Positions 56,583-64,000 of a DNA stretch of 64,000 nucleotides are shown here, piece after piece. Below the pieces are notes generated by a model, which was given only the letters and a program-made list of their open reading frames with translations, had not been told where the DNA came from and ran no database searches. Origin of the DNA: Methanobacterium sp. UBA375 (GTDB lineage: Archaea; Methanobacteriota; Methanobacteria; Methanobacteriales; Methanobacteriaceae); the NCBI GenBank assembly GCA_002495625.1, contig DAGC01000011.1, forward strand, positions 23,250 through 87,249, given 5' to 3'. The translations under genes were made by a program, and so were the position numbers. The first letter of the stretch is position 1, and each line of letters begins with the position of its first letter.

Positions 56583-56607
56583 TTTACTTGATAAAAATTA
56601 AAGTAAA
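56583..56607. promoter_or_regulatory. Operator A, perfect copy, upstream of the mtrA-like/chlID/ecf/cobN operon
   Basis: TTTACTT-N11-AAGTAAA with perfect 7-bp arms. It lies just upstream of the TATA-like TTTATATTC (minus strand, about 56563-56572), the same place as the distal copies at the cobN genes. Confidence 0.7.
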
Positions 56608-56639
56608 CTTTAAACTATATATAGTAGAAGAGATAAAAA

Positions 56640-57000
56640 CTAGATTTGAAGTGTAAATACCATCTCACCCGATTTCATAAACCTCCTTAGTTGAAGATTT
56701 ACGGGTGTCTGAAGGGATCTAATTAAAGATCCCTTAATTTCCTCCCTTTCCCTGGATTCAAATATAAATAATTAGATATCCATGCTGAGTATTAAAAAAT
56801 GAAGAATTTCACTTAGATAGTAATAATACGAATCATATAGAAAGTATTATATATATGTAGATCCTAACCTTTACTTGTAGAAGGGAAAGAAGAGTTAAAT
56901 CTTTACCATTTTTTCCTCCCTTCATCCAAACCCGTATATTTGCGGTTTTGTTTTCCATGCCAAAAGGGCATCCTAATTGGATGCCCCCACTCATTTCCAC
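56640..57000. ncRNA. Structured intergenic region, possible small RNA
   Basis: This stretch has no gene. It has two strong hairpins: AAGGGATCT-AATTAA-AGATCCCTT (56712-56735) and GGGCATCC-TAATT-GGATGCCC (56966-56986). Between them is the TATA-like TATTATATATAT (56845-56856), which could start a plus-strand RNA of about 110 bases ending at the second hairpin. Purine-rich (GGGAAAGAAGAG) and pyrimidine-rich (CCTCCCTTTCCC) segments could pair. The strand and function are unknown. Confidence 0.3.
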
Positions 57001-57134
57001 AGAAATTAGGACTATTTTAGAGATTTAATAATTAGAGATTACTTTTTTAGAGATTTATAAAAGTAGATTAATTAATGGAGAATTATACGAAAATCATTTC
57101 TTTTATGGATTTACACAAAAAAGAACCCATTTCC

Positions 57135-57157
57135 TAAAAAAATAAAAAAAAGGGGGG
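57135..57157 (-). terminator. C6 plus T-rich terminator of the largest cobN
   Basis: On the minus strand CCCCCC-TTTTTTTTATTTTTTT, about 30 bases past the stop codon; the same layout as the other cobN ends. Confidence 0.5.
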
Positions 57158-57184
57158 AAAAATTTTATTGCAATTTTAAACTGA

Positions 57185-60100
57185 CTATCTAATCCTGCCT
57201 CTGAAATAACCAACTGCTACTAAACCTACCAGGAGGATCACACCTATTGTGGCAGCTATGGGCATTCCTGTATTCTGGGATTGGCTCTGTTGACCCATCT
57301 CGGTTACTTCATATGCTTTTTGCTCTCCACCTTCTGATCCAGGAGATGAGGCGGATGAAGCCTGTTCTCCTGGGCTGGTGCCTTGGGTTGATGATCCCTG
57401 ACCCGTTGATTCACCAGATTGTCCCTGCTGTCCTCCTTGGGTGGGGTTTGAGTTTGGTGCAAATTCCTCACTTTTGGTGGCGTCATAGAACACGGCTTCT
57501 AACTGGGCCAGCATATCGGGGTTGATGTACTGGGTGGCCCATTTCATCATGGCGATGTTACCACAGCTGCAGTCACAGCAGGCAACTCCACTTTTAAGGA
57601 TGGCGTCCGACCACACTTTAGTAATCATTTCCAAGGTGGCCTGGTCAGTCTTCCAGTAACCTTCATAAGCCGCGGTAAGAAGAGTTCCGGTTATGCTTAT
57701 GAGGGCAAAGTTGTTATCACCACTCTTCAGCCATTCAGTGAGGCCCATATTATAACTGTCCCTCAGGTAGATGTCCACCAGTTTATCCCACATCCAATTT
57801 TCAATGGAACCTGGACGGGTCATCTGCCATCCGATGAAGTTGCTGAAGAATTTGGACATGTAACGGGCACCATCGTAACCATAATTCATCATCCCCTTAA
57901 TCCAGTCAGGATTGTAGTTTCGGGTGATTAACTCCCGGTTAATGAACTTTTCTATGGTTATGGAGTCGGGGTTTGCCCGGTTGGAGTAGTCCAGGACGTA
58001 CATGTTGGGTGCTTTGCCGTTAACATATTCCAGGGCCATGGATAATCCTCCCCAGTAGTCGAAAAAGTCGTCGTTGTCCATGACACCGTAGAGGTTGGTG
58101 TTCCTGCTGGTGAAGACTGTGTTAATACCGGTTAAGGCACGTTTAAAGACCAATGGATTGGAGGTACCCCAGTTCTTATGGCTGTACATATTTCCCATAC
58201 GTTCCAGGTAGAATTCTCCCAGTTCCATCCTGTCTTCCCAGGTCCAGCTGTTGGAAATTGCCTTGGAGATTCCTGCACCATAATCACCTTCCGGTGGTGC
58301 GAATATCCGGGTTATGGCCATCTCCCCAGCCAGTTCTGGAGACATCTTCTTGGATAGGTAGTAGGCGAAATCCTCTACCCAATGCTTAGCCACGTAGTTT
58401 TGACTTAAAGATTCATATCCTGCACCATAGTATCCTATACCTTTCATTATAGGATTTAAAGCAGCGGTGAGTTTACTTCCGTATTTCTTTTTCAAAACTG
58501 GGTCGTTGATGATGGTGTAGTAAGACCTGGCCAGGGCAACTCTAAATGCATTGTCTAATAACTGGGCCTGTCTACTGTAGAGATCACGGAAGAGACCACT
58601 GGTGATTACCACCACGTCTATCCTCTTATTAACCCAGCCATCAGGCCGTACCAAGTCATCCAGTGGAATGTAAACGGGCATTTCTTTGAGTTTTTGTCCG
58701 CCCACACCGGCACTGGGTGAATCTGACCATTCAGGGTACATTCCCAGTAGGTGTAAAACTACGGAAACCAGTGCACCCTGATCTCGTGCTGTTTCCACAC
58801 ACCAGATACCCATGGCGATTTTTTCAGTGTTCTGTGTGATATCTTCCAGGAGCAGTAGGGTCAGTATTTTCCCGTATTCCGCAGCTGCTTTTGTGGGTAG
58901 TTCTGAGGCCTGATCATCGAAGAAATTGGTCCCTGTGGGTAGAACAGCAGGGTAAGCTACTGGATCTCCACCAGGACCTGGCATTACAAATCCTCCATTT
59001 AGAGCGTTGAGGAAACTGGTCACCTCGTTTTTTACACTCTGATTGATGGCCGAAATATAATATTTCGCCATTTTAAGGGCGTACTTAAGTTTAGTGCTCG
59101 GTTTGGAGGAGAGTGATTTAGCCACCGTGTCTACATCCTTACTTATCAGTTTTTTAACCACATCGATGCATTTAAGCTGTACTTTCTCCTTTTGAATGAC
59201 GGATAATTTGCTGTAGCTCTTTTTGTACAGTATTTGAGCTATCTCGTCGTGGAGGGTGGTGTACTCAGTTGAATTTCCCACTTTAAATTCCACCGAGAGT
59301 ATGGAGGTTACAAGCAGAGCGATCTGTTCAGCACTCCATTTCTGTCCTATGGCATGCAAACCATAAGGATAGAGCGTTCCCTGTAAATCTTCCAGATAGT
59401 CATCCAGTGCTTCAATTAAAACAGCATCCTTCACTTTAGATGTGTTGACTCCCACATCATAGTGGTTTTTTTGTATGATGGACTTGATCTGCTTTATTAT
59501 CTTCGTTCTCTCTGTAGTAGTGGCACTATCGTAGTCATCAACCAGGGTTGCCAGGGTTCCCAAATCTCCGTAGAGGCTGGTGAAGGTCATAGGGGGAGTT
59601 AAGTGGCTTATTATAACTGCATAACCCCTTCTTTTAGCTTGTAATCCTTCAGCCAGACCGTCTGTGATGTAGAAGTATACCTGGGGTACGGTACCTACCA
59701 TAACACTGGGTAGGTCCTTGGGTGAAAGAACCAGTTCTTTTCCAGGCAGCCATTCGTGTGTGGCGTGCCTTCCCAGGTAGACCATGGCATCGGTGCCCTG
59801 TTCCTGTAGATAGGCGAAGTAGGCCAGGTACTGGTGTGGAGGAGCAACTGCAGTGCTATGGTACAGTGCGTTTATGTTACCTTCCCATCCCCTCTGTGGT
59901 TCTGGGCCGATGAACACGTTGCCGAATTTTATACCAGGTATCACGAAGTATTCAACACCTTTCTTCTTCACTACCATGACGTTTCCGGGTGCTTTTCCCC
60001 ATCCGTTCATTCCACTGATGTTCAGTTTGAAAAACTGGTTCTTATACTTGAGATAGGTATTGTAGTCTGCTGATTTACCTGATTTGACGTACTTTTTTAG

Positions 60101-63100
60101 ACTGTTGGCGATGTTCTTCAGTATGGGATTTGCCTTACTGTATTTATCGTCGGGAACGAGTGCTATAACTGATGCATACCAGTTGTCTATCTTTGTAGCC
60201 ATCTCTTTGGTGTATTTGAGCTTCACTGCCTGTTTACATATCTCTCCAATATAAGCCACCGGTCCTTCTGTCACCTGTAACTGGGTCATTTTATCCAGTT
60301 TGGAGAACCATTTGTTGTACTGGCTAACTGGATATAGTATGATGTTGGGGTTACTGGCCAGTTTATCCAGTTCCCCTTGAGCCCAGTTAGCCACGTTAAT
60401 GCCCTGGGGTATAATGCCTTTCTCTTGATCTCCTATAATCATATCCAGTAGATCATCCTCACTTGCCGGTAGATCTTTAACGGTGTAACCTGCATTTTTC
60501 AGGATTTTAAGCAGGTTGTAGATGCTGGTTATGGTATCCAGGTAACTGGATCCCACGTTGTTTTTTCCGGGTGGGTAGTTGTAGTATATCAGGGAGATCA
60601 GTTTATCCGAGTTTTTCATGTTCTGCAGGTTAACCCAGGATGCTATTCGTTTGTTCATGAATTCTATGTTTTCTGTCTGTGGAGTGTATCCCTCTATTTG
60701 AGCTCCAGTATCCGGGTCTATCTTTACTGAAGTTCCACCTACAAAGCTATATTCGATTATTCCCTGTGCTTCCAGTATGGCCACGTGCCACCATTTACTC
60801 CCATCATCAGTGGGAAGTCCGGTGTTAGCCAGTTCCCATTCTTCATTGGTCATAACATCGGAGTGTATGGCCCTTACAACAGGCACGTTCAATGCAGAGA
60901 AGAACTTAGTTACATTACCAAATTCTGAACCTCCTACTCCGTATGCGGTCATTTCTACAATGGAATCCACATACACTTTGTATTTAGAGGGGTTTGCAAT
61001 GAAACTGTCGAAATTAGGGGCGCTGGTGAAGGTTTCCACCATTATTTGCAGTTGATTGGGGGTTGCTCCTGCAGCAAAGACTGGTAAGACGTTAAGGTTC
61101 TTTGCTTCCAGGGAGTCTACGATGGCGTAGTAGGTCTGGAGTTTCTGTGAAGTTATGTACATGGTACTTTCTATTAATCCCACGGTGCCTTGCCGGTTAC
61201 TTTTGACGTAGGCTTTCTTGTAATCATTTAAAGTGTACCAGCGGTATCTGTATATCCCGTATTCCTTACTTTCCGATGTGAATGTGGGTTTTTTATAGGT
61301 TACATCAAAACCGGTCAGGTTAAGTGCCCAGAGTATCTGGTTTTTCTGGTTATCCTTGTCCTGTAAAATCTTATACAGGGTTCCTGTTTCGAAGACAGTA
61401 GGGAAATTCACTGTTTTAAGGTAATTTGTAGCGTTAGTGTAAGTTGTTCCTCGTAAAGTGTTTTGATAGTAATCCAGCAACTTTGCATCGGTGAAGCCAT
61501 TCAGGATTTTATCCCCTTTGAAATTGGAATATTTCATCAAAGATATACTAGAACCAGTGGTTGAAACCGGGGGTTCCAGAACCAGGAAAAGACCGTTTTT
61601 CTTGTTGGCCACTTCTGGGTATTTACTTAAAACCTTGGAAAATATGGCGGCACCATCGGTGGTTATCCAGTTTCCCATGAAAATGTCGCAGGCCTCTAGG
61701 TAAGACCTGAGTTCATCTACGCTCATGGCTTCTATCTGGCGTCCATTACGCAGTACGATGTCAACTTTGTCTCCCATTTCTTTCAGTATATCCTTAGCTG
61801 CTGTGTTCAGTACATTGATACCCGACGAGTCACTTACCATGAAAACAGTTATGCCTTTTTTGATTATGGCATTTTTGGTCAACTGGTTGTTGTTTTCATT
61901 GGACTCATCCACCTGTTTCGCGGTGTCAACAACCATTTTAAGCTTGTGACTTCCGGTAACTTTCGGCGTCCAGTTCAGTGTGAAGCTGATGGATTTTCCC
62001 ACAGCTAAACTTTTGGTGGTAAAACTTCCCAGTAAAGTGGAGCCATCATAGAATTTTGTGGTGAAGGTCCCGGCATTTACCAGGCCATTGTTTTTTATAA
62101 CTGCCTTTAATTGGTAGGTTTTTTTAAGTTTAGGGTTGTTTGGAAGGGTAAAGCTGCTGATGATCAGGTCTGCTTTTTGTTTTTCTACGGTAACTGTTTT
62201 GTTCAGTTGGTTGTTGTTTTCATTAGACTCAGTAACCTGTTTAAGGGCATCGACTATCACCTTCAGGGTGTGCGAACCGGTGGTGGTTGGTGTCCAGTTG
62301 AAGTTAACTGCGGTGCTGGCACCGGCACCCAGACTGGATATAGTCTTACTGGCCACTTCCTTGCTACCATCGTAGAGTTTAACTGCGAAGTTACCGGCAC
62401 TACTCAGCCCATTGTTTTTAATGTTAACGCTTACAGCATGTTTCTGGTTAACTACTGGTGCGCTAGGGGGGCTAAAGCTGCTGATAATTAAATCGGGTTT
62501 TGGCACGGCTGGTTCTGTATATTTCACTGTCAACAGTGCAATGGCTATTTTATAGTAAGAACCACCCCTGTCGTAGGTTAAGGTGTTTACACCGTAACTC
62601 TGGAAGTAGTTGAGTACGTTCCATGTGTTTGAGCCACTGAAACTTGCCTGAGGATTGCTGTTGGGTAGAACATGGTTGTTGAAGGTGTAAGAACCATCTT
62701 GACTGGCCATGTGTATAGCCTTTAAAGTGGCGCTCTGCACATTGGATCCTGATGGTAAGGCACTGACAAAGTTAGTGCGGCCCACATAATCTATTCCTAA
62801 CTCATCATCGGTGTAGTAATTGTCCGCATCATGACCCACATTTACCCAGTACCTGATGATATCGGAGTCTCCATCATCATAGGCAATAACTAGGGTTATA
62901 TGTTTTATACGTCCGTCAAATGAGCCAGTAGTGTCTATATTGACCTTGTTATTCTGCCGTACTAAACCAGTGACATCGTACCACATGAAGTAGTCGCTGG
63001 TCACCCGGTTACAGTGGTCGTTCATGATCAGGGCGCGGGATACTCCAATTCCCATGGGGTAGGTGTATGTACTAGTTAGAAACTCGTTGGCTATATTCTG

Positions 63101-63430
63101 TCCGTTGAAGGTGATCTTCACATATGTATCTTTAGGCTCCTGCATATGTCCACTGTATACTCCAGTATAAAGGGTGGCTGATTTAACCTGTGCATTGCTG
63201 GGTAGAGATTTAAAATTATAAGTCACATTGGCCGGTGTTTCGCTGTTGTTAAAACCATAGTAGGTGTCTTCATAGAGACCGCCGCTTACTGTTCCATTCT
63301 TGACAGTGGTAAGGTTCTGGCCGCCTACGTATGGATCTGCAGAAGCAGTTCCGCTAATAGCGAGGACGAAGATTACAGTCAGTGTTAAAAGAGCGATACT
63401 GTTTCTAATTTTAGATGAAATCTCTTTCAC
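57185..63430 (-). CDS. cobN: Giant surface CobN/ChlH-like protein with DUF3344-like and CARDB domains (copy 5)
   Basis: This protein of about 2081 residues has a signal peptide (SIALLTLTVIFVLAISGTASA), then a DUF3344-like beta domain (about 30-305). Two CARDB adhesion-type repeats start near 310 and 421 (each PDLIISSF / ADLIISSF ... ESNENNNQL). A CobN/ChlH domain runs from about 525, with an inserted segment near 1040-1130, followed by a Gly/Gln/Ser stalk and a C-terminal helix (PIAATIGVILLVGLVAVGYF). The chelatase block reads GRHATHEWLPGK, keeping His1222 and Glu1226. The Cys motif is CCDCSC from Cys1951, not CCHHTC. Start is uncertain: GTG 63430 lies inside AGGAAGTG, while ATT 63421 sits at the correct distance. 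Confidence 0.88.
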   Translation of the reverse strand: MKEISSKIRNSIALLTLTVIFVLAISGTASADPYVGGQNLTTVKNGTVSGGLYEDTYYGFNNSETPANVTYNFKSLPSNAQVKSATLYTGVYSGHMQEPKDTYVKITFNGQNIANEFLTSTYTYPMGIGVSRALIMNDHCNRVTSDYFMWYDVTGLVRQNNKVNIDTTGSFDGRIKHITLVIAYDDGDSDIIRYWVNVGHDADNYYTDDELGIDYVGRTNFVSALPSGSNVQSATLKAIHMASQDGSYTFNNHVLPNSNPQASFSGSNTWNVLNYFQSYGVNTLTYDRGGSYYKIAIALLTVKYTEPAVPKPDLIISSFSPPSAPVVNQKHAVSVNIKNNGLSSAGNFAVKLYDGSKEVASKTISSLGAGASTAVNFNWTPTTTGSHTLKVIVDALKQVTESNENNNQLNKTVTVEKQKADLIISSFTLPNNPKLKKTYQLKAVIKNNGLVNAGTFTTKFYDGSTLLGSFTTKSLAVGKSISFTLNWTPKVTGSHKLKMVVDTAKQVDESNENNNQLTKNAIIKKGITVFMVSDSSGINVLNTAAKDILKEMGDKVDIVLRNGRQIEAMSVDELRSYLEACDIFMGNWITTDGAAIFSKVLSKYPEVANKKNGLFLVLEPPVSTTGSSISLMKYSNFKGDKILNGFTDAKLLDYYQNTLRGTTYTNATNYLKTVNFPTVFETGTLYKILQDKDNQKNQILWALNLTGFDVTYKKPTFTSESKEYGIYRYRWYTLNDYKKAYVKSNRQGTVGLIESTMYITSQKLQTYYAIVDSLEAKNLNVLPVFAAGATPNQLQIMVETFTSAPNFDSFIANPSKYKVYVDSIVEMTAYGVGGSEFGNVTKFFSALNVPVVRAIHSDVMTNEEWELANTGLPTDDGSKWWHVAILEAQGIIEYSFVGGTSVKIDPDTGAQIEGYTPQTENIEFMNKRIASWVNLQNMKNSDKLISLIYYNYPPGKNNVGSSYLDTITSIYNLLKILKNAGYTVKDLPASEDDLLDMIIGDQEKGIIPQGINVANWAQGELDKLASNPNIILYPVSQYNKWFSKLDKMTQLQVTEGPVAYIGEICKQAVKLKYTKEMATKIDNWYASVIALVPDDKYSKANPILKNIANSLKKYVKSGKSADYNTYLKYKNQFFKLNISGMNGWGKAPGNVMVVKKKGVEYFVIPGIKFGNVFIGPEPQRGWEGNINALYHSTAVAPPHQYLAYFAYLQEQGTDAMVYLGRHATHEWLPGKELVLSPKDLPSVMVGTVPQVYFYITDGLAEGLQAKRRGYAVIISHLTPPMTFTSLYGDLGTLATLVDDYDSATTTERTKIIKQIKSIIQKNHYDVGVNTSKVKDAVLIEALDDYLEDLQGTLYPYGLHAIGQKWSAEQIALLVTSILSVEFKVGNSTEYTTLHDEIAQILYKKSYSKLSVIQKEKVQLKCIDVVKKLISKDVDTVAKSLSSKPSTKLKYALKMAKYYISAINQSVKNEVTSFLNALNGGFVMPGPGGDPVAYPAVLPTGTNFFDDQASELPTKAAAEYGKILTLLLLEDITQNTEKIAMGIWCVETARDQGALVSVVLHLLGMYPEWSDSPSAGVGGQKLKEMPVYIPLDDLVRPDGWVNKRIDVVVITSGLFRDLYSRQAQLLDNAFRVALARSYYTIINDPVLKKKYGSKLTAALNPIMKGIGYYGAGYESLSQNYVAKHWVEDFAYYLSKKMSPELAGEMAITRIFAPPEGDYGAGISKAISNSWTWEDRMELGEFYLERMGNMYSHKNWGTSNPLVFKRALTGINTVFTSRNTNLYGVMDNDDFFDYWGGLSMALEYVNGKAPNMYVLDYSNRANPDSITIEKFINRELITRNYNPDWIKGMMNYGYDGARYMSKFFSNFIGWQMTRPGSIENWMWDKLVDIYLRDSYNMGLTEWLKSGDNNFALISITGTLLTAAYEGYWKTDQATLEMITKVWSDAILKSGVACCDCSCGNIAMMKWATQYINPDMLAQLEAVFYDATKSEEFAPNSNPTQGGQQGQSGESTGQGSSTQGTSPGEQASSASSPGSEGGEQKAYEVTEMGQQSQSQNTGMPIAATIGVILLVGLVAVGYFRGRIR

Positions 63431-63536
63431 TTCCTAATTAAAGTTTTAAAAATTTTGCCAATAAAATCTAGAGCAAATATGGAGTATTACGATTTTTTTA
63501 AATAAGCACGGTTTATTCATACTTAGAGGACTGTTT

Positions 63537-63643
63537 TCACCTCCGTTTGTTAATGTAATTAGTTAATAAAATATTAGATATTTAATACTTTTCATTTACT
63601 TTTTATTATTACTTTTTGAGTGAATTGAGTCTGGTTTGTAATA
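63537..63643 (-). promoter_or_regulatory. Promoter region of the giant cobN with TATTAC-N25-GTAATA site
   Basis: TATTAC (63607-63612) and GTAATA (63638-63643) have the N25 spacing. The leader is long (over 100 bases). It contains a second strong ribosome-site-like word, GGAGGTG, near 63537-63545, not followed by a long frame. The AT-rich element at 63692-63716 resembles operator A but carries a three-base insertion in the left arm. Confidence 0.5.
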
Positions 63644-63755
63644 CTATGATGTCTACCAGAGATAAACTAGATTAAAAAAAGTATTTTCAGGCTTGTTTAA
63701 ATAAAAATAAAGTATATAAGAGATTTTCAAAAAAAACCACTCGAAGAGATCCCAA

Positions 63756-63774
63756 TAAAAAAATAAAAAAGGGG
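63756..63774 (-). terminator. T-rich terminator of the downstream surface-protein gene
   Basis: On the minus strand CCCC-TTTTTTATTTTTTTA follows about 23 bases after the stop codon at 63797. Confidence 0.5.
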
Positions 63775-63796
63775 AAAAAATAAAAATTCAATCTTT

Positions 63797-64000
63797 TCAC
63801 GTTCTTCTGATGGTGAATTTGCTGGTGTAGGTGTTGATGGTGTTGCCGGCTGTGTCGGTGATGCTGCCTTTGGGTAGGGTGATGGTGTAGGTTAGTCTGT
63901 TTATGTAGTTACCGTTACGTGTTAGGGTTAGTGTTTTGCCGTTTATTACTTTGTATAGTGGGTTTACTCTTACTCCGTCGGGGTTGGTGACTTTGATACT
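63797..64000 (-). CDS. C-terminal end of an adhesin-like surface protein, 5' partial
   Basis: The last 67 residues of a larger protein whose start lies beyond the window. The sequence is beta-rich with VTNPDGVRVNPLYKVINGKT, then LTYTITLPKGSITD and TAGNTINTYTSKFTIRRT at the end. This looks like a terminal Ig-like domain of the adhesin-like proteins common in Methanobacteriales. No membrane helix is present. Codon use is strongly biased to ACC, AAC and ATC, typical of such genes. Confidence 0.7.
   Translation of the reverse strand, partial: SIKVTNPDGVRVNPLYKVINGKTLTLTRNGNYINRLTYTITLPKGSITDTAGNTINTYTSKFTIRRT

Noticed and set aside
63692..63716. Sixth full operator A upstream of the giant cobN
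   Set aside because: The right arm and centre match, but the left arm is interrupted by three bases, leaving four of seven matches; kept only as a possible relic.

Overview
The window looks like a chromosomal piece of a hydrogenotrophic methanogen of the order Methanobacteriales, most like Methanobacterium. The reasons are a complete methyl-coenzyme M reductase operon in the order B-D-G-A without a C gene (the isoenzyme II, or mrt, arrangement), an archaeal nicotianamine synthase, a small CfbA-type chelatase, CbiMNQO, very AT-rich intergenic DNA with TATA boxes, T-rich 3' ends, and large secreted proteins with a C-terminal membrane anchor. I saw no rRNA, tRNA, insertion sequence or CRISPR array.

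Layout. 1-2171: a pilus/secretion ATPase (cut by the window edge) and its TadC-like membrane partner. 2266-4497: a copper P-type ATPase of the CPH class with a His-rich head. 4633-7545: cbiMNQO cobalt/nickel ECF transporter, whose CbiO carries four His-rich tail repeats. 7897-14085: a metal-handling stretch with an XRE regulator, a TPR membrane protein, a radical SAM protein, a second CbiM, a NikR with two of its four nickel ligands replaced, CfbA, a lipoprotein and nicotianamine synthase. 14832-19121: mrtBDGA, followed by a TetR regulator, a radical SAM enzyme and an acetyltransferase.

21893-63430 is the striking part. It holds six CobN/ChlH-type giant chelatase subunits in about 40 kb. Five have a signal peptide, a low-complexity stalk and one C-terminal membrane helix, so their chelatase domain should sit outside the cell. 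The sixth is cytosolic and lies in one operon with an MtrA-like corrinoid protein, a fused ChlI/ChlD AAA+ motor subunit and a complete ECF importer. A second ECF importer is followed by CbiZ (adenosylcobinamide amidohydrolase). Next to the first surface CobN are an ExbB/TolQ-like channel, an ExbD-like DUF2149 protein and a Cys-rich DUF2162 membrane protein.

Two repeated palindromic signals tie these loci together. Signal A is TTTACTT-N11-AAGTAAA, found at four of the surface cobN genes, at the mtrA-like/chlID/ecf/cobN operon, and between cobN and the ecf-cbiZ operon. In three promoters it is doubled, with copies exactly 46 bp apart. Signal B is TATTAC-N25-GTAATA, found before cbiM, the DUF2162 operon, the largest cobN and the radical SAM/acetyltransferase pair. 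My reading is a metal- or corrinoid-responsive system for capturing, demetallating or remodelling, and importing metallo-tetrapyrroles (cobamides or F430-like) at the cell surface. The gene families and motifs are seen in the sequence; the joint function is inference.

63797-64000 is the C-terminal end of another surface protein that continues outside the window.
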